Below are positions 18,301-26,555 of a stretch of 64,000 nt of DNA, piece after piece. The notes below the pieces were generated by a model that was given only the letters and a program-made list of their open reading frames with translations, did no database searches and was not told where the DNA came from. Each line of letters opens with the position of its first letter. Within the stretch, counting starts at the first letter, position 1. Both the position numbers and the translations under genes were made by a program. Origin of the DNA: a virus. The stretch spans positions 1-64,000 of IMG/VR virus record IMGVR_UViG_3300028840_002524. One strand, 5' to 3'.

Positions 18301-21300
18301 GTCCATCGCCGAGGGTGTGTTCGAACACCTGAACCGCCCTGTTTCTGTGTCCGTGGACGCCATAGGCGGGGGCATCCTGCGCGGGTTCGTCGAACCGACA
18401 GCCGCCCTGGAGCTCTTCGCCGAAGCCCTCACCCACTTGGGCGAGGGTACCGAGGTCGAGATCGACAAGAACGAGTCCATTTTCCGGGCCAAGGGACTCC
18501 CCGAGGGCCTCGGATGGGACACCCCCGGTGACCTATACCCGGCCGACGGACCGGAGGCCCTGGGCGAGGACAGCCTCTTCGCCCCCACGAAGGTCAAGCC
18601 CTCCGGGGAGACCGACAACCCGTCCAACCGGGCAGCGGCCTCCGCGAAAAAGGTCATGAGCAAGAACGGCCCCAAGAAGATGGCGAAGGACCCCAAGGAG
18701 GTGGGCCGGGGCGAGAAGGGGGACAAGGCCGGGGGCAAGAAGCCCAAGACCATCCCCCGCGACGCCAGCGGCGGCCCGGGTACCTCGGGCGAGTCCGATC
18801 CCTCCGCCGACTACACCAAGGCCACCGTCGGCGTGAAGGGCAGTCTCTTCACCGTCCTGGGCAAGAAGAAGGGCGAGAAGGGTCCCCAGGCAAAGGGAGG
18901 CGAGGCCAAGGGCAAGGTCGTGACGCCCGGCGTCGCCATCAAGTCCTTCGAGTGCACCTGCCCCCACTGCTCGAACAGCGTCAAGGAGAACGTGCTCAAG
19001 CGGTTCGCCCCGGCGCTCCTGGAGCAGGACCCGGTGGCCGGGGGCGGCGCGACGGCCGTATCCCCCGCCAACGACCGGCCCGGCAACATCGAGGCCCCTC
19101 CCGGAGCGGCCTCCACTCCTCCGAAGAGCGAGCCCGCCAAGGAGCCCGAGAAGCCCACGGAGGCCGACCCGACGAAACGTCAGGACGACGAGGAAGAGGG
19201 CGGTCCGACCCAGGGTCTCGTGTGCCCCTTCTGCGGGAAGGAAATCCCCCGCGACGTGCTCAAGGGCATGATGGGCGAACTCCTCGCCCAACTCGCGGCC
19301 CAGCTCCAGCAGGGCTCGACCAAGCCCGAGGAGCCCGAGGAAGAAAAGCCCGAGGATGAGGAAGAGGAGGAAGAGGAAACCCCGGAAGAGGAGCCCGCTC
19401 CCGAGCCCGAACCCGAGCAGCAACCGGCCCAGGCCCCGGCGGGCGAGACACCCCCGGCAGCCCCCATGGCCCCCGCAGCTCCGGGCAAGCCCAAGGAGTC
19501 CATCGAAGAGCGCGGACGGACGGACTTCGTGCAGCAGTTCATGGGCTTCGACATCACCTACTACAACGCCCGGCAAGGCTTCGAGGCCAACAGCGCCGAG
19601 GAGCTCCAGGACGCCATCGAGGCGCGGTATCCCGGCTCGTTCCGGGGCTACGTCCTCGACGCCGTGCGCTCTCTCATCGTCAAGGTGCCGGTGAAGCAGG
19701 CCGACAAGTTCGACCAGATGCTTCGGCAGCAACTCCTCAAGGTCAAGTCACCCTCGGTTATCTCCTCCTCGGTCCAGACCAAGGACGGCGAGCCCGTCGT
19801 GGAGACGGAGCAGGAGCCCGGGGAGCCGGTGATCGAGGCGGGAGGCTCTGGAATGGGTCGATTTCGGCAGGGAGCGCCCGTTAGGGGGACCGACAGCCTC
19901 AGCGTGGGTGACCTGCTTGTGAACGTGAGCAAGCAATTCGGCGCTGTGAACGTCGCTAGGGTTACCGATGTGGGTGGAATCGGCGGCGTTGTGACGGCCA
20001 TCTTCGTGGACCCGAACAATCCGTCGAAGAAACGGATGCCGTCGGACCGCGAGTTCGCCATCCACGACTTCGACACGAGCGACTACTTCTTCGCCGAAGG
20101 CGTCGAGTCCGAGGAGCCCATCGCCGTGGGCGAGATCGGGGTGGACAACGACGGAATCCCGGCCGGTGTCCGGGTCCGGGTCCTCGACAGCCACCGGGGG
20201 AAAGCCAAGGTGGACGCCGGGGGCCGCGTGATCGACGTGGCCGCCGAGGATGTTCTCGTGTACCCCTCGGGGTCCACAATCGAGGAGTGCCTCGCGGCCC
20301 TCGAAAGGGGCGAGTCCCTGGGGGCCGTCGCCATGCGGCGCCTCACCTCCAGGACCAAGGCCGTGCGCCTTGCGGCCCTGGGCGAGACCACCGAAGGATC
20401 TTCCGGGAAGTACCTCAGCATGTACTTCCCCAACGTCGAAGCGTGCCACAAGGCCAAGGCCGCCGTGGGCGCCCTGGGGAGCAAGATCACCGACGGCACC
20501 GAGGTATCTTTCGCCGTCGAGCCCCTGAACGGGGAGAGCACCCGGCTGCGCACCATCGCCGAGCAGCTCGGCGGCGCGGTTCTCCGGACGATCACCCCTC
20601 CGGGGCCGGTCGCGGAACAGCTCGACATCGACACCGACAGCACCGACCTGGGCGAGGTGAACAACCTTTTCCAGGGCGCTCTCGCGGACATCAAGGGGGC
20701 TCGTGACCTCCTGATCAAGGCCCAGACCGGAGACATGGCCCGCGCCGTGGCCCTCCTCAAGAGCATGGGGGCCAAGGAAAAGGTCATGAACGCCCTCCAG
20801 GGCGTGGCCGACTCCATCGAGGAGCACGGCACCAACCTCAAGGAGACCCTCGGGGCCCTCGACAAGGCCCACGACGTGTTCTCCAAGGCATACCCGGACG
20901 CCCCCAACGGGGCCCCGGAAGAGGAGCCCGCTCCCGAGAACGGCGAGATGCCACCGGCCGAAGAGCCCGCCCCCGAGAACGGGAACGGCGAGCCCATGCC
21001 GGTCGAAGAGCCTCCGGTGGAGGCGCCCCCGGCCGAGGAGCAGCCGCCCCCGGCGGTCTCCCCGCGCCCCGTCGAGTCCATGAACAAAATCCTGGGCGAG
21101 ATGCGCAGGTCGGCCCACTGGCCGCTGATCCGGTACGCTCTCTCCGAGGACGATTTCCAGACGTTCGGGAACTTCATGCGTTCCATCTCTCCCAAGATCA
21201 CGGCCCACGAGGTTTCCGCCGTGTTCGAGACCATCCAGGAAGTCACGGAGATGGACATGGCCCTCGAATCCGGGATCGTTCACGGAGCGCATTTCCTCGC

Positions 21301-21517
21301 CAAGAGCGACGTGGAAATGCCGGGGGAGATCACGGGACCGACCATGGCGGGGCAGGAGAAGCCGCGCCTCATCGGTGGGCAGACCGTTCGGGTCAAAGGC
21401 GTGTACTTCGGAGAGGACGGGAAACTCCGGGTGAACCTGGACGAACCCATCGAGATGACGGTGTACGCCGACGACATGATGACCGCCATCCAGAGCGGCC
21501 AGCTCGTGGCCGACTGA
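15368..21517 (+). CDS. Second giant multidomain protein, putative virion polyprotein (2049 aa)
   Basis: The GTG start has GGAGGG 5 nt upstream. An N-terminal domain (1-290) ends in an Asp/Glu/Ala-rich linker. Residues about 540-610 (YVFPPTEKDPYGRYPMTNAA) resemble a small domain seen in phage head-region proteins (DUF6582-like). Residues about 787-871 are paralogous to 520-605 of the first giant protein, both followed by a SES linker. Two similar Cys modules (CTCPHC near 1197; CPFCGKEIPRDVLKG near 1285) flank Pro/Glu-rich stretches. Linkers with [I/L/V]xE recur (GESVQ, RESVSEAV, SIAEGV, ESIEERG). Another acidic Pro-rich stretch precedes the C-terminal domain (about 1905-2049). I assign no enzyme activity. 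It shares linkers and a domain with the 4019-aa protein and lies just before the capsid genes. Confidence 0.7.
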   Translation: MPGKATLAFRLYCSLAASPKPISEFTLLNNTDLLTALHEAGAHLEADLFDALSEDSKRWVRDVVLHMEPFDLKEVDLTGKVDFDEFWSFPTDEAARSFASGLPATVDKAVRNNLVGFRGVLDQPIEQRAIKAGGQLSSYLEWHSAVNVQDTPARPMEADMNFPARLCARYDPRDVRTLAAEYPADHVMPQRENFAKFVEALGAIEPHDDFDPVLERFVKVAWPSELMDNLKAAIPSTGLNFEDLREQVSFVARHLPRTLLSLNPSDLSSHLGEHLAHELVEFIHWAFPGVSEEDPDPEGDADADGEQEADAEGDAEKAKMGESVQIEPNYALVYVSGRDDVAKLVGPAMASKEMKNWTDVDGLSNWLMYGHRIRNVGVMRPKDLGGYAIYIPKNQLSDLKMVFGELGIAESSVRVVTADDAASVAEGGVRDTLGRWYRVIKEELYNTLMVSEAEYALAWLAHKAGFRPEPSLGEFGLSSQQAATSRRAAERMHDKYPGFAGESAGAVKRLAKVRAPALQEYKPRKGKHTPKQRKHGGGNYVFPPTEKDPYGRYPMTNAAQARNALARAGACDEQSSWMKIRGISCADLKKKVANAAKKDFPSIEVGERVGEAFLDKNWVSYLIPVGETPALHKQLRAINNSQIVPKLAKKAHIRPDMIFGVETPVGFRIFVYSGNKGGVLDILQQAGIMDAYEGPCSPPVQEAYPEGDTPLTFLFRGVSADHAREWAEEWQGLGYITSFNVSSSGNDTTVSMMAGNPGQVRIAGLMLGNYIEPDDPAYGTPSEGVEESRSSALTAVTNYAGVISRTDGEGYADFAHAMADHYLSGAALPDPKLWARKYGDFDPIWADLVGEKVREILSQHGINVRESVSEAVMKSIAYIDLDKKEADRLREAYDKANPWDPSWGEQYTMESDIVDLLNKNGRFGDMRAEYGKGSDRYAMRLWVDPSHVRQLSRLLSAAYGLRVKESTALVFDSEAVLQSIAEGVFEHLNRPVSVSVDAIGGGILRGFVEPTAALELFAEALTHLGEGTEVEIDKNESIFRAKGLPEGLGWDTPGDLYPADGPEALGEDSLFAPTKVKPSGETDNPSNRAAASAKKVMSKNGPKKMAKDPKEVGRGEKGDKAGGKKPKTIPRDASGGPGTSGESDPSADYTKATVGVKGSLFTVLGKKKGEKGPQAKGGEAKGKVVTPGVAIKSFECTCPHCSNSVKENVLKRFAPALLEQDPVAGGGATAVSPANDRPGNIEAPPGAASTPPKSEPAKEPEKPTEADPTKRQDDEEEGGPTQGLVCPFCGKEIPRDVLKGMMGELLAQLAAQLQQGSTKPEEPEEEKPEDEEEEEEETPEEEPAPEPEPEQQPAQAPAGETPPAAPMAPAAPGKPKESIEERGRTDFVQQFMGFDITYYNARQGFEANSAEELQDAIEARYPGSFRGYVLDAVRSLIVKVPVKQADKFDQMLRQQLLKVKSPSVISSSVQTKDGEPVVETEQEPGEPVIEAGGSGMGRFRQGAPVRGTDSLSVGDLLVNVSKQFGAVNVARVTDVGGIGGVVTAIFVDPNNPSKKRMPSDREFAIHDFDTSDYFFAEGVESEEPIAVGEIGVDNDGIPAGVRVRVLDSHRGKAKVDAGGRVIDVAAEDVLVYPSGSTIEECLAALERGESLGAVAMRRLTSRTKAVRLAALGETTEGSSGKYLSMYFPNVEACHKAKAAVGALGSKITDGTEVSFAVEPLNGESTRLRTIAEQLGGAVLRTITPPGPVAEQLDIDTDSTDLGEVNNLFQGALADIKGARDLLIKAQTGDMARAVALLKSMGAKEKVMNALQGVADSIEEHGTNLKETLGALDKAHDVFSKAYPDAPNGAPEEEPAPENGEMPPAEEPAPENGNGEPMPVEEPPVEAPPAEEQPPPAVSPRPVESMNKILGEMRRSAHWPLIRYALSEDDFQTFGNFMRSISPKITAHEVSAVFETIQEVTEMDMALESGIVHGAHFLAKSDVEMPGEITGPTMAGQEKPRLIGGQTVRVKGVYFGEDGKLRVNLDEPIEMTVYADDMMTAIQSGQLVAD

Positions 21518-21529
21518 CCGGAGAGAAGC

Positions 21530-21868
21530 ATGATCGACGTAAAAACAAGCCTGAAATACACGGCCCCGGCCTCGGCCGCCATCGTGGTCGAATTCCGTAA
21601 CGACGGGAATCTCAACCCGTACGTGGTGGTCGAGAACAAGGATGGCGTGAACTCCATCGCCGCGAAGTACCAGGAGAGCGACGATGGTGTGACCTGGACC
21701 GACATCGCCGGTACGAACGTGAATATCGGCCCTGGCGATGCCGACGGGCAGGTGGTCGTATCGAGCAGGGCTCGCATCGCCCTCCACGCGGGAGGCAACG
21801 CGGACCTGCTATTCTCCCTCATTCGGCAGGTAAACGGAGACCCCACAGACATGGGGTGCATCACATAG
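21530..21868 (+). CDS. Small beta-rich structural protein (112 aa)
   Basis: The ATG has GGAGAGAAGC immediately upstream, 12 nt after the second giant gene. The sequence alternates polar and hydrophobic residues (AAIVVEFRNDGNLNPYVVVE; DGVTWTDIAG), as in a compact beta-sandwich typical of decoration or head-fibre proteins. No signal peptide or membrane segment is seen. I do not recognise the family; the role is inferred from its place beside capsid genes. Confidence 0.6.
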   Translation: MIDVKTSLKYTAPASAAIVVEFRNDGNLNPYVVVENKDGVNSIAAKYQESDDGVTWTDIAGTNVNIGPGDADGQVVVSSRARIALHAGGNADLLFSLIRQVNGDPTDMGCIT

Positions 21869-21911
21869 TCTGACAGCGGCGAAAGCCGAGAACATTTTTC
21901 AGGAGGACAGG

Positions 21912-22610
21912 ATGAGCTTCAGCATCGGGTACGCGGAACACGAGGCGAAAAAGGACCAGATGAAGGTAGGCGTTCCCGGTGGGGGAGCGCCCTCGCAGCC
22001 GCAGGCGATCATCGAGTGCCCCGTGGACAGGATCGGTGGATTCCGTCTCACGAACCAGGGCGACACGGACTTCGACTACCAGCTCTGTCTCCGGGGGCTC
22101 TCCAGAGCCATCGCGGCCGAGGTGGTCGGTCCCCTGGGTTCCCAGAACTACAGGGGCGAGTTCGCGTTCAAGCAGATCACCCCGGGAACCGTGGTGATCC
22201 TCGAAGCCGCCGGTGAGACCTTCACCGACAACGGCGACGGCACGCTGACCGGCGACGCGGGCGGCACCGGCACCGTGGACTACGCGCTCGGCACCTACGA
22301 CGTGACCTTCGCGGCCGTCACCACGGGCGCCGTCACCGCCAACTACACCACCGTGGGCTGGATCCGCTACGGCGCGGCCGCCACGCTCGTGGGCGGCGGC
22401 GGAGGCCGGTACGTGGAACTCGAACCGGCTCTCGGCGATCCCTGGGCCGACGCCATCAAGGGCCACAGCCACGTGGGCATCGAAGCTTACTGCGCGGGCG
22501 GCAGCGACGATTCCCTCATGGACGTGCAGGCGACCCACTTCGGCGACGACAGCGAGTTCAAGCTGGACGAGCCCATCGAGATTCGCGGGAACCTCAACAC
22601 GACCTACTAA
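21912..22610 (+). CDS. Virion structural protein carrying the recurrent beta module (232 aa)
   Basis: A strong AGGAGG precedes the ATG. Residues about 88-146 hold the beta module found in at least five other virion genes here (ITPGTVVI..., TFTDNGDGTLTG, TGTVDYALGTYDVTF, GAVTANY). Twenty-six consecutive nucleotides (22218-22243) are identical to part of the sheath gene (45374-45399), which suggests recent copying. The flanking parts (RLTNQGDTDFDYQLCLRG; IEIRGNLNTTY) look like a second beta domain. It lies between small structural genes and the protease, so a head or decoration role is likely. Confidence 0.65.
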   Translation: MSFSIGYAEHEAKKDQMKVGVPGGGAPSQPQAIIECPVDRIGGFRLTNQGDTDFDYQLCLRGLSRAIAAEVVGPLGSQNYRGEFAFKQITPGTVVILEAAGETFTDNGDGTLTGDAGGTGTVDYALGTYDVTFAAVTTGAVTANYTTVGWIRYGAAATLVGGGGGRYVELEPALGDPWADAIKGHSHVGIEAYCAGGSDDSLMDVQATHFGDDSEFKLDEPIEIRGNLNTTY

Positions 22611-22646
22611 GGCCGTGTTCCGGGTACGCAAAACCGGTGAGGTGTG

Positions 22647-22667
22647 GCCCGGGGTTCGCCCCCGGGC
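22647..22667 (+). other. GC-rich intergenic hairpin
   Basis: GCCCGGGG (22647-22654) and CCCCGGGC (22660-22667) form a perfect 8-bp stem with a TTCGC loop. Partly paired AGGTG...CACCT flanks lie outside it. No T-run follows; it may be a weak terminator or an mRNA-processing or stability element before the gene at 22695. Confidence 0.5.
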
Positions 22668-22694
22668 ACGCCCCACCTTCAACGGAGGGAAAAG

Positions 22695-23504
22695 ATGGAT
22701 AGTAGGATCGAGCGCAGGGCACGGCTCACCAAGCCCTCTCCCTACCTCCTGTTCCACCCTCCCGCCAACGCAAGAGTCTCAGCAGTCGTCCACAACCCGG
22801 CCGATCCTCCCCATATCGCGTGGGCCACTGGCCTGTGGGAGCTGGACTACGGCCTGCGGCCCACCTTCTCCGTTCAGGGAGTCCAACAGCGGCAGGGAAA
22901 CGCCATCGCCCTCGACGCCCAGGGGAGCCCCACCGTGGGACCTCCTGCGGTGCGTGAGAGCGAGTTCGCGTATCCCTACGCCTGGGCGCCTTTTGTCCCG
23001 GCCGTGCAGGGAAGCACCGTGCCGCGTGGCAAGGAGGAGGCGGCGGCCGTGATGGTGCCCCAGGACGTGGGGCCCGACGTGCGGGACTTGCGGATCCTTC
23101 GTTTCCGCTGGCGCGGAACGGTGGCCGCAGCGGTGGTGGTCGGGAGCGGCGACGGGACAGTGGGTCCCTTCACCCTGGACCTCACGAACGGTGGCCTGCT
23201 CGGCATGCCCATCGTTCCGGGGACGGTGGTGATCACGGCGCCTCTCGTGGCAGGCGGGAACGCCGTCGCGGGCGACTGGCCGTGGCCCAGAGGCGAGTGG
23301 CAACCGGAGTGCCGGTACGGCCGCATGATCGGGGATGTGGACCCGTCGGTGGATTCGATCATCGACTACGAAACGGGCCAGATCACCATCACGTTCAGCG
23401 GCCCCATCGTGAACGCCGTGGGCAATATCGTCGGCGACTACGAACACGACTACGAGCACGTGCCCCTGGACATTTTCGTGTCCTGGGATGCGGACTCCAT
23501 CTGA
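22695..23504 (+). CDS. Virion structural protein (269 aa)
   Basis: The frame is open from 22644, but the ATG at 22695 is chosen because GGAGGG lies 5 nt upstream and the earlier codons run through a hairpin. The N-terminal half (YLLFHPPANARVSAVVHNPA, LWELDYGLRPTFSVQG) is unrecognised. Residues about 171-254 carry a version of the recurrent beta module (PIVPGTVVITAP, MIGDVDPSVDSIIDYETGQI, VGDYEHDY) with a longer loop. It is probably a structural protein of the head or connector. Confidence 0.65.
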   Translation: MDSRIERRARLTKPSPYLLFHPPANARVSAVVHNPADPPHIAWATGLWELDYGLRPTFSVQGVQQRQGNAIALDAQGSPTVGPPAVRESEFAYPYAWAPFVPAVQGSTVPRGKEEAAAVMVPQDVGPDVRDLRILRFRWRGTVAAAVVVGSGDGTVGPFTLDLTNGGLLGMPIVPGTVVITAPLVAGGNAVAGDWPWPRGEWQPECRYGRMIGDVDPSVDSIIDYETGQITITFSGPIVNAVGNIVGDYEHDYEHVPLDIFVSWDADSI

Positions 23505-23513
23505 GAGTAGGCA

Positions 23514-23960
23514 ATGCCTCTACCCGCTCTGAAAAGTTTGGCGAAAAAATCCGGAACGTCCTTGGACCGCGCTGAGGAGCTGTGGGACAAGGCCAAGGAG
23601 CGGGCGGCCGAGGAAGGTCACAAAGAGGATTGGCCCTACGTGATGGGCATCGTGAAGAAGATGCTCGGACTCGGGGAATCCTACTCTCCAGAGGACGCCA
23701 TGCTCACCACGGAAGTGGTCGGGCAGGGAGCCGCTGAGAAGCTCCTCATGGAAAACATGCCCGCAGGCATCCGCCAGAACCTCTACCAGAAGTACATCAA
23801 CATGGAGCTTCAGTGGAGGCGGAAGCTAACGGGCCGGGACATGAATTGGAACTTCTTCCTTCGATCCCTGCGAGAAGCGGTGATGATCCTTCTCAACTGG
23901 TCCTCGGGTGAGGAAACGACGGAGAGTTTCGATTCCGGGGAACTTGGCGGAGTGATCTAA
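23514..23960 (+). CDS. Conserved phage protein with a KSG...LWDKAK motif (148 aa)
   Basis: Start ATG is 10 nt after the previous stop. The N-terminal 50 residues (LPALKSLAKKSGTSLDRAEE then LWDKAKERAAEEG and DWPYVMGIVKKML) form a short helical domain often seen in phage genes near the prohead protease. The remainder is helical with several Trp, and the C-terminus is acidic (EETTESFDSGELGG). GLGESYSPED after the first domain resembles the Ser/Glu linkers of the giant proteins. The function is unknown; the position suggests a head assembly role. Confidence 0.6.
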   Translation: MPLPALKSLAKKSGTSLDRAEELWDKAKERAAEEGHKEDWPYVMGIVKKMLGLGESYSPEDAMLTTEVVGQGAAEKLLMENMPAGIRQNLYQKYINMELQWRRKLTGRDMNWNFFLRSLREAVMILLNWSSGEETTESFDSGELGGVI

Positions 23961-23961
23961 C

Positions 23962-24339
23962 ATGACCAAACTCAAGCTTCCGGACATCCGGGACCTCGAC
24001 GTAGTGGGCCTCCACTACGAGCCCGGCCGGGGGCGCGAAACGGTGGTCATTCAGATTCCTTCGGAGGAAGGGGCGAGCACGTACAGGATCAACCTTCGGG
24101 AACCGGAGGAATACCAGTACATCGCCCGTCTGCCCAACGGGCGGAGGATTATCGACATTCTTCGGATCGAGGGTCACCTCGCGGTGAGACCACGAACCGG
24201 TGAGTTTTTGAAACTGGAGGATTCCGATGCCGCGTCTGCTGACGGATTCAATGCCTCTGTCGTTCAAGCTCTTGGAGCGTTCCGAGCAGGCAGACGGCCG
24301 CGTCCGCGTCCGTGGGAGATTTCAACACTGCGACCTTAA
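23962..24339 (+). CDS. Hypothetical protein upstream of the protease (125 aa)
   Basis: It starts one base after the stop of the previous gene. The first 85 residues look like a small beta-rich domain (VVGLHYEPGRGRETVVIQIP; YRINLREPEEYQYIARLPNG). Its last 38 codons overlap the protease gene by 113 nt in another frame and are Arg/Pro-rich, so they may be a non-functional tail. No family is recognised. Confidence 0.55.
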   Translation: MTKLKLPDIRDLDVVGLHYEPGRGRETVVIQIPSEEGASTYRINLREPEEYQYIARLPNGRRIIDILRIEGHLAVRPRTGEFLKLEDSDAASADGFNASVVQALGAFRAGRRPRPRPWEISTLRP

Positions 24340-26515
24340 AAACCGGAACGGTCGCGTGTATCCCCGCCGCGTGTGGGAACAGCACCTCACGAACGATGCC
24401 GACTTCATGAAGTCGATTCGGGAGGGGAAGGTGTTCGGCCACCTGGAGCACCCGGATGACGGGCGCTCGAACCTCAACCTCGCCGCCATCAAGATCGAGA
24501 ACCTGTCCATGACCTCGGAGGGCGAGGTGGTCGGCGAGCTGACCACCCTGTCCACCAGGGCGGGCAAGACGGCGGCCTCGCTGTTCAACGACGGCCTCAA
24601 GATCGGCATCTCCTCCCGGGGCCACGGCTCCGTGCAGAAGAACACCGAGGGGATCGACGAGGTGCAGGAGGATTTCATCCCCGAGGCGTTCGACCTCGTG
24701 GCCGAGCCCTCCACACCGGGCGCCGATCTCGTGAAGGAGGCGTTCGAGAGCGTTGCTCCCGTGGCCGCCCTCACCGAGGGGAAGATTCCCCAGGACGTGC
24801 GGGAGCGTGTCCGGACGGAGAACGAGCTGGCAATGCTCAACTCCAGGCTCGAAACAATGGAGCGCCTCAAGGAAGCCAAGAAGGTCACCCGCGTGACGAT
24901 CCACGAGGCGAGCGATCTCCTCTACGACCTGCACCGCAAGTTCAAGTCCGAGCTGAACGCGGCCGACTTCGTGAACCTGGAGGAGCGCATCGTGGCCGTG
25001 AAGGAGTTCTCCCGGGCCTCGTTCCCGGAGGACGATGACATCTCCATGGGGAGTTCCATGTACAGGGATGAGGAGGACGACGATCTCGACATGGACCCCG
25101 ACGACATGCCCGACGAAACCGAGTGCGGCGCCATGCGTCCCGAGATGCGCGGCCGGGTACGCTCCTACGGCGAGATGGGCGACGAGTGGACCGACGCCGA
25201 GGAGGACGACTACGACGATATGCCCGACGACATGGACGCCGACGCCTACGAGCGCGTGATCCGGTCCAGGTGGCAGCGCAACGTCCGCGAGCGCCGGGAG
25301 GCCGCCAAGAGGATCATCCTGGGTGAGATGGCCGACGAGGCCGCCGCCCGCGAGCTCGTGATCTTCATCGAGAACGACGGCGATCTCTACCGGCAGCAAC
25401 ATACGCCCATCAACAAGAACCTCATCACCAAGATGGCCCGGGGAATGTACGATTCCCGCAAGGCCGCCAAGCTTTTCGGGTACCTCGTGGACGCGGCAGC
25501 GAAGAAGTACGCCAAGGAGATGGGTTCGGGGATGCCGTGGCACAAGATGTTCGACAAGCAGACCAGGAACATGGCCGCCGTGGAACTCACAGGCACGTTC
25601 GAGGCGGAAGCCAAGGACGGAGAATTCAGCCACCTCCTGCCCAAGAAGTACGCGGGCTTCGTGCCCGAGGGCCGTAGGCGCGTACGCGAGCAGGCCACGG
25701 CCGACCTGTCCCACAGGGTCGAGGTGACCATCGACCTCACGGACCTCTCCCCGGAGCAGCGCGAGAAGTTCGACGTTTTCCGCCCTGGCGAGTCGCTCGA
25801 AACCATGGCGACCGTCGTAAAGGCGGGGCTCCCCGAGGACCTCGGCGTCACGGAGTGCGAGGGCAGGTGGCTCGACGGCGACAAAATCTGCATCGAGCTG
25901 GGCTTCACCGGCAACCCCAAGTCTCTCGCCAAGTCCGTCTCCGAGGTGATGGGCCAGAAGGTCAAGCTGGAGTCCATCACGGACGGCCGCGACCCGGGTG
26001 CCCCCATCGGGTTCACGCCCGAGGTGGTGAACCTGATCCAGGGACTCCGCGACCGCTTCCGGGCCGTATCCAGCCGGTGCGAGAAGCTGGAGACCGAGAA
26101 CCAGCGCCTCCGCGACCTGGGCGACGCCATGACCGAGCTTCACCGCCGGGAGGCGCTCCAGCGTAGGCAGGAGGAAATCCTCAAGGAACACCCGGCCCTC
26201 CAGGCCGCCCTCCCCGAGCTGAACAAGGCCCGGACGGTGGAAGAGCTGGAAGAAAAGGCGGGGGTGTTCCTGGGAATCCAGGGTCAGAACATCAATTTCC
26301 GCAAGCCCGAGGAGGACGGCGGAAAGCCCAAGAAGGACAAGAAAACCGAAGGCGCACCCAGTCACGGGAGCACCGGCGTGCAAAACGGCGTTCCTCGCCC
26401 GGGAGAGCTGGGCGGGGGCACCACCGTCACCGACGGGAACGCTCGCACCAAGGGTTCCGTGGAGGAGGGGAAGACCACGACATCGCGGCTTTCCCGACAC
26501 TACCGCACCCGCTGA
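24227..26515 (+). CDS. Prohead protease fused to scaffold (762 aa)
   Basis: GGAGG lies 6 nt before the ATG. Residues 1-165 match T4 gp21-type prohead proteases (herpesvirus-assemblin-like serine protease fold): KNRNGRVYPRRVW, GHLEHPDD (candidate His72/His75) and GISSRGHGS (candidate Ser129/Ser130). KEAFESVAPVAALTEG follows, with LTE at 182-184 as a likely self-cleavage site of the (I/L)xE type. The remainder is a long, charged, largely helical scaffold-like region with a very acidic part (about 265-345) and a helical C-terminus. In T4, protease and scaffold are separate genes. The next gene is the capsid protein. It should mature the capsid and is the best candidate for cutting the two giant proteins. 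Confidence 0.85.
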   Translation: MPRLLTDSMPLSFKLLERSEQADGRVRVRGRFQHCDLKNRNGRVYPRRVWEQHLTNDADFMKSIREGKVFGHLEHPDDGRSNLNLAAIKIENLSMTSEGEVVGELTTLSTRAGKTAASLFNDGLKIGISSRGHGSVQKNTEGIDEVQEDFIPEAFDLVAEPSTPGADLVKEAFESVAPVAALTEGKIPQDVRERVRTENELAMLNSRLETMERLKEAKKVTRVTIHEASDLLYDLHRKFKSELNAADFVNLEERIVAVKEFSRASFPEDDDISMGSSMYRDEEDDDLDMDPDDMPDETECGAMRPEMRGRVRSYGEMGDEWTDAEEDDYDDMPDDMDADAYERVIRSRWQRNVRERREAAKRIILGEMADEAAARELVIFIENDGDLYRQQHTPINKNLITKMARGMYDSRKAAKLFGYLVDAAAKKYAKEMGSGMPWHKMFDKQTRNMAAVELTGTFEAEAKDGEFSHLLPKKYAGFVPEGRRRVREQATADLSHRVEVTIDLTDLSPEQREKFDVFRPGESLETMATVVKAGLPEDLGVTECEGRWLDGDKICIELGFTGNPKSLAKSVSEVMGQKVKLESITDGRDPGAPIGFTPEVVNLIQGLRDRFRAVSSRCEKLETENQRLRDLGDAMTELHRREALQRRQEEILKEHPALQAALPELNKARTVEELEEKAGVFLGIQGQNINFRKPEEDGGKPKKDKKTEGAPSHGSTGVQNGVPRPGELGGGTTVTDGNARTKGSVEEGKTTTSRLSRHYRTR

Positions 26516-26555
26516 CAGCAGCGCATGACCTGTTTGTGACCAGAAGGAGGAAAAA

